A DNA stretch of 27,269 nt from a virus: IMG/VR virus record IMGVR_UViG_3300025806_000160, positions 1 through 27,269 of that record, one strand, 5' to 3'. The notes beneath the pieces are model-generated. The model ran no database searches. It saw only the letters and a list, made by a program, of their open reading frames with translations, and was not told the origin of the DNA. Positions 22,395-27,269 of this stretch are shown here, in pieces. Each line of letters begins with the position of its first letter. The stretch's first letter is position 1. Position numbers and translations under genes: made by a program.

Positions 22395-22404
22395 GTTATA
22401 TAAT
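22376..22404 (+). promoter_or_regulatory. Sigma70 early promoter for the first gene 43 fragment
   Basis: TTGACA (22376-22381), 17 bases, TATAAT (22399-22404), full consensus. It is interleaved with the preceding terminator hairpin. Confidence 0.92.
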
Positions 22405-22434
22405 AGTATTTGATTTTTACAATGGAGTACCACC

Positions 22435-23430
22435 TTGACTGAATTCTATACCTCCGTCGCCCGCTACGGCAATTCGCTTTTATATCGTGGATACAAAGGC
22501 AAGCATAAAGTACGCGAAAAGATAAAGTTCAAACCTACCTTATACCTCAAAGATAACGAAAGTGAAACAAAAGCACTTGATGGCGTTTCAGTTTCTCCAA
22601 TGCAATACTCTTCAATGCGCGATGCAAAAGAATTTATTGAGCAATACAAAGATGTGCCTAACTTTGAAATATACGGCAATCGTAATTACATAGTTCAATA
22701 CATTCAAGAAAAGTTCCCTGGTAATATTGCGTTTGATATGGACAATGTTAATGTTGCGGCTATTGACATTGAAGTTGTTGCTGATGAGTTTCCACATGCC
22801 GAACAGGCACTATATCCTATTGTTTCAATTGCAATGATGTCTACTCAAGATAGCATGCGACGTGTATGGGGATTACCTAACTATAAAAATACTCGTGATG
22901 ATGTAATTTATTATCACTGTAAGAACGAAGCCGAACTGTTAATGAAGTTCATAACACATTGGTCAAATCCTGAATATACTCCAGATATCGTTACAGGCTG
23001 GAATACTCGATTCTTTGATACACCTTATATTATCAATCGACTTGCTAAAACTTTAGGTATTGAATTTGCCAAAAAGTATTCTCCATGGGGTTTGATAAAT
23101 GAACGCATGGTTACGGTTAACGGTCAAAAGCAACAGAGCTACGAAGTAACAGGATTGCCTGAACTTGATTACATGGAGTTATTTAAGAAGTTTACTATTA
23201 ATACATTAGGCGCTCAAGAATCATATAAACTTGATCATATTGCAAACGTTGTGCTTGGCGATCGGAAATTGTCATACGAAGAAAACACACAGATGTATGC
23301 TTTACTACGCGACGCCGAAGGCTGTAACCCTGACGAGAAACTGACCAAGCTAGAAGACATGGACGAGTTACAACGCACGTGTCTTCTTCGTGATCGTGTA
23401 CGCGCCTTACGCTTGTCTCGAGGGGTTTAG
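22435..23430 (+). CDS. 43A: DNA polymerase gp43 fragment A: N-terminal and exonuclease domains
   Basis: This 331-residue protein starts at TTG 22435 (GGAG at 22424-22427; no ATG nearby). It is the first third of a B-family polymerase of T4 gp43 type. Exo I IDIE (D111, E113) and Exo II TGWNTRFFDTPY (N190, D195) are present; SYKLDHIANVVLGDRKLSYEE follows as in the family. The Exo III motif is absent and lies in fragment B. After about residue 293 the sequence no longer resembles polymerases and ends in a basic tail (RDRVRALRLSRGV). Its last 24 bases overlap the 3' end of the antisense HNH gene. It ends by a normal stop, so this is a fractured gene, not a frameshift. Confidence 0.92.
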   Translation: MTEFYTSVARYGNSLLYRGYKGKHKVREKIKFKPTLYLKDNESETKALDGVSVSPMQYSSMRDAKEFIEQYKDVPNFEIYGNRNYIVQYIQEKFPGNIAFDMDNVNVAAIDIEVVADEFPHAEQALYPIVSIAMMSTQDSMRRVWGLPNYKNTRDDVIYYHCKNEAELLMKFITHWSNPEYTPDIVTGWNTRFFDTPYIINRLAKTLGIEFAKKYSPWGLINERMVTVNGQKQQSYEVTGLPELDYMELFKKFTINTLGAQESYKLDHIANVVLGDRKLSYEENTQMYALLRDAEGCNPDEKLTKLEDMDELQRTCLLRDRVRALRLSRGV

Positions 23431-24120
23431 TTTGCAATTATCATCATGCCAGCGCTTTAAGTTAGAATATGTGGTTACTACATTACAGTGTTGACATTTT
23501 CGAGTTTTATGATTTATTTTCCCACGGGCGATTTCATCACTAAATTGGCCAAGGCTGTCGATATAAATGCCCCACCCTTTTGCCGACATCTTGACTGCGC
23601 CTTTATACGCTCTTATAAGCGAATTAATATCGTGTTGGCTAATCACGTCGGCATGCTTGGTATGGAAGTCCATACGGGTCCCTTTAAAGACGGTTGTACT
23701 GTTTTTAAACGTGTATGTGTGATCGTCATAGTTGGGATTAGCCTTTCCGCTAGAGCGTATAGAACACGCTTCTATAAACCGGCGTTTATGCGCTTCATAA
23801 ATAGTTGATGAGAATTTTAGACCTAGCCGTTGGGTATATCCAAAGTGAAAAAACGTATGAAGCGCGAATGTCATTTTACATGTGTCTTTGCCAATAGTGA
23901 ATTTAGTTAATAGCAAATGGGCGATATAATGCTCTCTAAATGTATATGGGAGCATTATTGTTCCACCAAAACTGTGGGGTAGCACATGATGATTTTCATG
24001 CTCAGCCGACGTATAAGTACGTTGTTCACTGACTATTTTATTTGCTAATGCTAAATACGCCCGATAATACTTGTTGCATTTAAAGTTATTATAATTTAAA
24101 AATTCGTTTACCATTGACAT
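23407..24120 (-). CDS. HNH homing endonuclease between gene 43 fragments A and B
   Basis: This is 237 residues on the minus strand. HNH motif: ENHHVLPHSFGG (42-53) with H44/H45, then REHYIAHLLL with H64/H68, similar in style to Mob-type endonucleases of T4-like phages. A C-terminal zinc-finger pattern has C209, C212, H225 and C229, laid out like that of the HNH gene in gene 62. Two starts are possible (24120 and 24114); neither has a strong binding site. The start region overlaps the -35 of the fragment B promoter on the other strand. No clear late box is seen upstream. Confidence 0.85.
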   Translation of the reverse strand: MSMVNEFLNYNNFKCNKYYRAYLALANKIVSEQRTYTSAEHENHHVLPHSFGGTIMLPYTFREHYIAHLLLTKFTIGKDTCKMTFALHTFFHFGYTQRLGLKFSSTIYEAHKRRFIEACSIRSSGKANPNYDDHTYTFKNSTTVFKGTRMDFHTKHADVISQHDINSLIRAYKGAVKMSAKGWGIYIDSLGQFSDEIARGKINHKTRKCQHCNVVTTYSNLKRWHDDNCKLNPSRQA

Positions 24121-24142
24121 TACATCTCTATTAGTTTATAAT
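24114..24142 (+). promoter_or_regulatory. Sigma70 early promoter for gene 43 fragment B
   Basis: TTGACA (24114-24119), 17 bases, TATAAT (24137-24142), full consensus, 28 bases upstream of the fragment B ATG. It lets fragment B be made without read-through of the HNH region. Confidence 0.92.
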
Positions 24143-24169
24143 ACTATATATAACATTAAGGATCTTACT

Positions 24170-24859
24170 ATGAACATTGATTATTTACTTAGCTCTAATC
24201 TAGATAATTTATCTGACGATGAATTGATTGCCTTAGATGCTGAGCTTACGGCAGAAGCTAATCTGCTCGCCGGATACAAAGGAATTGATTATAATATAGT
24301 CGATATTGAGTTAATTCTTCGCATGGATGATAAACTTCAATTGATTGGTCTGGCTGCGACGATGGCTTATAGCGCTGGTGTTAATTACGGTGATACATTA
24401 GGCACAACTGCTATTTGGGATGCTATCATCTATCGTGATTTGTGTTCTCGTAACATGGCTGTACCACCTAACAAGCATAAGTTCAAAGATGCGTTTGAAG
24501 GCGGCTGGGTTAAAGCTCCTAAGGTTGGTCTACATAATTGGGTAGTATCATTCGATTTGGCATCGCTTTATCCCCACTTAATAATGCAAGCAAACATATC
24601 TCCAGAAACCTTAGTTGAAGGCGATCGTATAGACGGTCTTACAGTTAATAACTTGTTGGAACGTAAAAGCTTTGAGGTACCAGACGGTCGAGCGTTATGT
24701 CCTAATGGAGTTATGTTTGATACCGAAAAGCAAGGTGTCATTCCTGCGCTAATCAAAACCAAGTATGCCGCTCGTAAACGTATCAAAAAAGAAATGCTTT
24801 CAGCGCAACAAGAATTGGTTAACGTCGAGGAGGAAATGAAACGTCGAGGTATCACTTAA
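24170..24859 (+). CDS. 43B: DNA polymerase gp43 fragment B: Exo III, palm motif A, start of fingers
   Basis: This 229-residue protein starts at ATG 24170 with AAGGA upstream. From about residue 36 it is polymerase: DYNIVDIEL (Exo III, D45), DKLQLIGLA, then the palm motif A FDLASLYP with catalytic D129, and NISPETLVEGD. It continues to the fingers helix (KTKYAARKRIKKEMLSAQQE) and stops at KRRGIT. The first ~35 residues (LSSNLDNLSDDELIALDAEL) are acidic and are not expected from T4 gp43. The stop overlaps a small downstream ATG (TAATG). Confidence 0.92.
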   Translation: MNIDYLLSSNLDNLSDDELIALDAELTAEANLLAGYKGIDYNIVDIELILRMDDKLQLIGLAATMAYSAGVNYGDTLGTTAIWDAIIYRDLCSRNMAVPPNKHKFKDAFEGGWVKAPKVGLHNWVVSFDLASLYPHLIMQANISPETLVEGDRIDGLTVNNLLERKSFEVPDGRALCPNGVMFDTEKQGVIPALIKTKYAARKRIKKEMLSAQQELVNVEEEMKRRGIT

Positions 24860-25014
24860 TGATACTTCACTTTGACTCATTGTCTAATAGCGATTTCACG
24901 GAGTATTTACGCAAAGCAAACGCTTTACATCGGCTTGGTCACTTTCGACATTTAACACCGCGTGAGTTAGCAAAACATATTTATGATACTGAAATGAAAA
25001 ATAAATGCGAATAA
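24859..25014 (+). CDS. Possible 51-residue protein coupled to fragment B
   Basis: ATG 24859 shares its A with the fragment B stop (TAATG). The product is MILHFDSLSNSDFTEYLRKA, then HRLGHFRHLTPRELAKHIYD and a Lys-rich end. It is rich in His and basic residues, and a helical piece (TPRELAKHIYD) is visible. No family is recognised. Coupling and length suggest it is real, though it could be a remnant of the endonuclease insertion. Confidence 0.5.
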   Translation: MILHFDSLSNSDFTEYLRKANALHRLGHFRHLTPRELAKHIYDTEMKNKCE

Positions 25015-25038
25015 CTGCAGTATTAAGAATGTGATATG

Positions 25039-25046
25039 TATAAATA
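25039..25046 (+). promoter_or_regulatory. Late promoter (TATAAATA) for the Vsr-like endonuclease
   Basis: An exact TATAAATA lies 65 bases upstream of the ATG at 25112, in the 97-base gap after the small protein gene. Confidence 0.78.
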
Positions 25047-25056
25047 ATAATGAACA

Positions 25057-25079
25057 GAGTGGTATTGGTAGTACCACTC
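25057..25079 (+). promoter_or_regulatory. 5' stem-loop in the Vsr-like endonuclease leader
   Basis: A perfect 8-bp inverted repeat (GAGTGGTA 25057-25064, TACCACTC 25072-25079) with a 7-base loop begins 10 bases after the late promoter box. Its layout mirrors the leader of the HNH gene at 20225. There is no T run, so not a terminator. Confidence 0.72.
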
Positions 25080-25111
25080 CATCCTCAGACATAACCAACA
25101 GGAAATTACTC

Positions 25112-25855
25112 ATGTCCATTACTATTTATCAACACCAGTTAGACACTCATTTAGAAACTGTAATATCATCATTAAAAGCAGGCGAGTCATTACTTCAGCT
25201 ATGCAAGAAATACAGCATAAACTATCATGCCTTTCGTAAAGTGATAAAGCGTGATTATCCAACGTTGTTGTCAATGAAAAAGTCAAAACAAATGCGTGAA
25301 AGAATGTCTGCTTCAACTCGGAAGTTCTCACCTGACGAAGAGCAACATATAATTGAACGCTACATGGCCGGCGAAAGCGCATATCAGATTCTTAAAGACT
25401 ATGATGTTGTAGTCAATGTTATATACAGCATTCTAAAAAGAAACAACATTCCTAAGAATAACCAGTCCAGTTATTGGACTGATGAAATGCGAGAAAAGCA
25501 ACGGCAGTTGTGCTATGATGGTATTGTTGGCATACATGCTCAAGGTGATGGTGCATATCGTTTCACTAAACCTGAGAGAGACTTTGCTAAATGGTGTGAA
25601 GATAACACCATTGCATACGAAAGACAATTCCAAATAACAAAAGGCACTCACCGTTATGATTTCATTATAAGCGATACTAATATCTTAGTAGAAATTGATG
25701 GTGAATATTGGCATAGCACACCAGAACAAACCGCAAAGGACCGTTCGTTTGAGGAATATGCAATTGACAACGGTTACGCCGTTATTCGCTTTACTGATAA
25801 AGAAATGCGTAAAACAAAAAATAATTGTTTACAAGCACTTAAAAGTTTGATATAA
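25112..25855 (+). CDS. Vsr-like (EDxHD family) homing endonuclease between gene 43 fragments B and C
   Basis: This 247-residue protein has ATG 25112 with AGGAAA upstream. Two N-terminal helix-turn-helix-like repeats (about 14-48 and 76-112) read as DNA-binding modules. The C-terminal nuclease domain (150-247) has the Vsr-fold pattern: KPERDFAKWCE (E155), YERQFQI, RYDFII (D183), EIDGEYWH (E194, D196, H201), KDRSFEEYA (D210), and GYAVIRFTDKE. I recall this fold as a family of phage homing endonucleases described with fractured genes, and as the free-standing enzyme F-CphI beside a cyanophage intron. Its 3' end contains the promoter of fragment C. Confidence 0.85.
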   Translation: MSITIYQHQLDTHLETVISSLKAGESLLQLCKKYSINYHAFRKVIKRDYPTLLSMKKSKQMRERMSASTRKFSPDEEQHIIERYMAGESAYQILKDYDVVVNVIYSILKRNNIPKNNQSSYWTDEMREKQRQLCYDGIVGIHAQGDGAYRFTKPERDFAKWCEDNTIAYERQFQITKGTHRYDFIISDTNILVEIDGEYWHSTPEQTAKDRSFEEYAIDNGYAVIRFTDKEMRKTKNNCLQALKSLI

Positions 25856-25856
25856 T
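25828..25856 (+). promoter_or_regulatory. Early promoter for gene 43 fragment C, inside the endonuclease gene
   Basis: TTTACA (25828-25833), 17 bases, TATAAT (25851-25856). It overlaps the last codons and stop of the endonuclease gene and lies 28 bases upstream of the fragment C ATG, which has a GAGGAA binding site. Confidence 0.82.
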
Positions 25857-25883
25857 AGAACATTACAATATGAGGAATACACT

Positions 25884-27236
25884 ATGGATTTAAAAACACT
25901 AAGCGACGATGAGCTGCGAGCTTTACATTATGAATACAGTAAAAAGTATTCAACGCTTGACAACCAACAAATGAGTATCAAAATCCTAAACTTATTGGGC
26001 CTCTAATCAGGAATGATTAGATGAGAATCGGGTGAACTCAGGGAAGGCTTTAATATGCTAATCCTGAGCCAAGACCTTTATTATGTAAAGGTAAGGTGCA
26101 ACGACTATCCGAAAGGAGTAGAGATCAAGTGGTCTCGAAGCGCCCGACAGCCAGACCGGCTGATGATATAGTCTGATCTTATACGAAAGTATAAGCTGGG
26201 TTCGTCCCGGGATATGATTAACGCTCGTATCCGAACATCATGAATGAACAGTTTGTATGGTGCGATGGGTTCAGCTTACTTCAGATATTTTGATTTGCGA
26301 ATGGCTGAAGGCATTACATTGTATGGTCAGTTATCAATTCGTTGGGCTGAGAAATCGTTTAACAACTTCATTAATAAAATCATGGGTACTACCAAATGTG
26401 ATTATGTTATTGCTGCTGATACTGATTCTAATTATTTAGATTTTGGCCCACTTGTCGAAAAACTCGGATTAGCAAAAACTAATGATACTAAAGGTATTGT
26501 TGATATTATCGACAAAATGTGCAGCGATCAGTTTGAACCAATGATTGCTAAATGTTATGACGATCTTGCTAAATACATGCATGCCTATCAGAACAAAATG
26601 GTTATGGAACGTGAAGTAATTGCTGATCTTGGTATATGGACTGCAAAGAAACGTTATATACTAAATGTACATAACTCTGAAGGTGTATCATTTAAAGAAC
26701 CTAAACTAAAGATCATGGGTATCGAAGCAATTAAATCTTCAACACCAGCAATATGTCGTGATGCTTTAAAGAATATCTTCAAGGTTATAATGACTGGTTC
26801 TGAGCTTAAAACCCGTAAGGCTATTACTGACTTTCAAGAGTTCTTTCATGCTCAGCCGCCTGAAGCAGTATCGTTTCCACGTGGAGTTTCTGATATTGTT
26901 AAATGGCGCGATGGTGACGGATATAAGTCAAGATGTCCTATACATGTACGCGGCGCTATAATGTATAATGTTGGTATTGAGCAGAAGAAACTTAAAAAGT
27001 ATACTGCAGTTCGTAATGGCGACAAAGTTAAGTTCTGTTACCTTAAGTTGCCTAATCCCATCAAGGAAAATGTTATTTCGTTTCCTGATTATTTACCGCC
27101 TGAGTTAAATTTGAATGCGTATGTTGATTATGATAAGCAATTCAGTAAAACCTTTATAGATCCAATTGAACCTGTACTTAAGGCTATCGGTTGGTCAGTT
27201 GAAGAGCAGTCGAGTTTGGAGGATTTCTTCGGTTAA
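25884..27236 (+). CDS. 43C: DNA polymerase gp43 fragment C: palm motifs B and C, thumb (spliced, join 25884-25987 and 26243-27236)
   Basis: Exon 1 (104 bases) encodes MDLKTLSDDELRALHYEYSK and runs to MSIKI plus two bases of Leu35; exon 2 supplies the rest, giving 365 residues. Splicing creates KILMNSLYGAMG, the motif B region (K33 corresponds to the conserved Lys). Motif C AADTDSNYLDF carries D94 and D96. KKRYILNVHNSEG and LKIMGIEAIKSSTP follow as in T4 gp43, and the C-terminus QSSLEDFFG is the clamp-binding tail. Without splicing, exon 1 ends at TAA 26004-26006 after 40 codons. An ATG at 26244 has no binding site, so expression of exon 2 should depend on splicing. Confidence 0.9.
25988..26242 (+). 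ncRNA. Group I intron in gene 43 (255 nt, no internal ORF)
   Basis: All core helices can be drawn. P1: CCU|AA (25985-25989) with UUGGG (25995-25999), placing a U-G pair at the 5' splice site. P2: 26003-26008/26015-26020. P3: 26028-26032/26143-26147. P4: CTCAGG/CCTGAG (26037/26063). P6: 26074-26080/26086-26092. P7: GACTAT/ATAGTC (26103/26168). P7.2: 26121-26126/26131-26136. P8: CAGCC/GGCTG (26148/26158). P9: a 7-bp stem with GAAA loop (26178-26195). P10: UUAUU 25992-25996 with the 3' exon AAUGA. The intron ends in G26242. The conserved GTGCAACGACTA segment and the P7.1/P7.2 layout fit subgroup IA, as in T4 td. Confidence 0.93.
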
Positions 27237-27258
27237 GGTATATCCATATATCAAACAG

Positions 27259-27269
27259 TTCTATAAAAA
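27259..27269 (+). repeat. Start of another repeated promoter cassette at the window edge (partial)
   Basis: TTCTATAAAAA at the last 11 bases equals the first 11 bases of the upstream part shared by the cassettes at 11906 and 14692. A TATACA-type promoter is therefore expected just outside the window, after gene 43. The tract 27237-27258 holds nothing else recognisable. Confidence 0.5.

Noticed and set aside
23400-24170. A second group I intron between 43A and 43B
   Set aside because: No P7-type segment or paired P3/P4/P6 set is visible. 43A has extra tail sequence and 43B has its own consensus promoter and start, so separate expression fits better than splicing.
25057-25079. Rho-independent terminator before the Vsr-like endonuclease
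   Set aside because: The stem is followed by CATCCTCAGA with no T run, and a late promoter lies directly upstream of it.
22435-25987. Split inteins joining the three gene 43 fragments
   Set aside because: Fractured phage genes with Vsr-like endonucleases can carry split inteins, so I looked for them. Fragment A has no intein block starting at a Cys followed by the usual beta motifs, and fragments B and C do not begin with an intein C-part ending in His-Asn before Cys/Ser/Thr.
26010-26240. tRNA gene in the structured stretch inside fragment C
   Set aside because: The pairing follows group I intron helices P1-P10. No cloverleaf with a T-loop and anticodon arm can be drawn, and no tRNA was noticed elsewhere in the window.
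26244-26439. ATG 26244 as the true start of a separate 330-residue polymerase C-terminal protein
   Set aside because: There is no ribosome binding site, and the ATG lies at the intron/exon 2 border. Splicing to exon 1 completes motif B exactly.
22435-27236. Sequencing frameshifts as the cause of the broken gene 43
   Set aside because: The breaks coincide with complete endonuclease genes, new promoters and a well-formed intron, and all polymerase motifs are intact in the fragments.

Overview
The window is a contiguous piece of a T4-superfamily myovirus genome. It is AT-rich and gene-dense, and almost everything is on the plus strand. The order of recognisable T4 homologues is gp67, gp68-like, gp21, gp22, gp23, a gp19-fold protein, UvsY, UvsW, gp55, gp47, gp46, (accessory island), a VWA protein, a CobS-like ATPase, gp45, DsbA, gp44, DexA, gp62, RegA, Hsp20, gp43. 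Hsp20 and the CobS-like gene are typical of marine T4-like phages. No photosynthesis gene is present, so the host cannot be read from this window. Strong TTGACA-N17-TATAAT promoters fit a bacterial host sigma70. TATAAATA boxes fit late promoters read by the gp55 encoded here.

Layout. Positions 1-6890 hold the late head/tail block (prohead core, protease, scaffold, major capsid protein, tube-fold protein) and the recombination genes uvsY and uvsW, with TATAAATA boxes and one strong terminator. A 237-base gap (6891-7127) carries two back-to-back sigma70-type promoters. One runs into gp55-gp47-gp46; the other points left, antisense to uvsW. Positions 10.5-11.9 kb are a small accessory island with an alanine-repeat protein, two soluble unknowns and a membrane protein, flanked by near-copies of one promoter cassette. 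Positions 11.9-15.9 kb encode a VWA/HExxH protein and a MoxR/CobS-type AAA+ ATPase. Positions 15.9-22.4 kb encode the replication core (clamp, clamp loader, DexA, RegA) plus Hsp20 behind a structured leader.

The most striking part is invasion by homing endonucleases. (1) Gene 62 was hit by an HNH gene that seems to have brought its own replacement 3' end. Intact gp62 is followed by the antisense HNH gene and then by an orphan second copy of the gp62 C-terminus, 38/62 identical by hand alignment. (2) DNA polymerase gene 43 is broken into three separately promoted cistrons (22435-23430, 24170-24859, 25884-27236), separated by an antisense HNH gene and a Vsr-like homing endonuclease gene. (3) The third cistron is itself interrupted by a compact 255-nt group I intron inside polymerase motif B. 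The exonuclease and polymerase active sites would therefore have to be assembled from different polypeptides, one of them made from a spliced mRNA.

All function calls come from reading the sequence and remembered family features. No database search was run.
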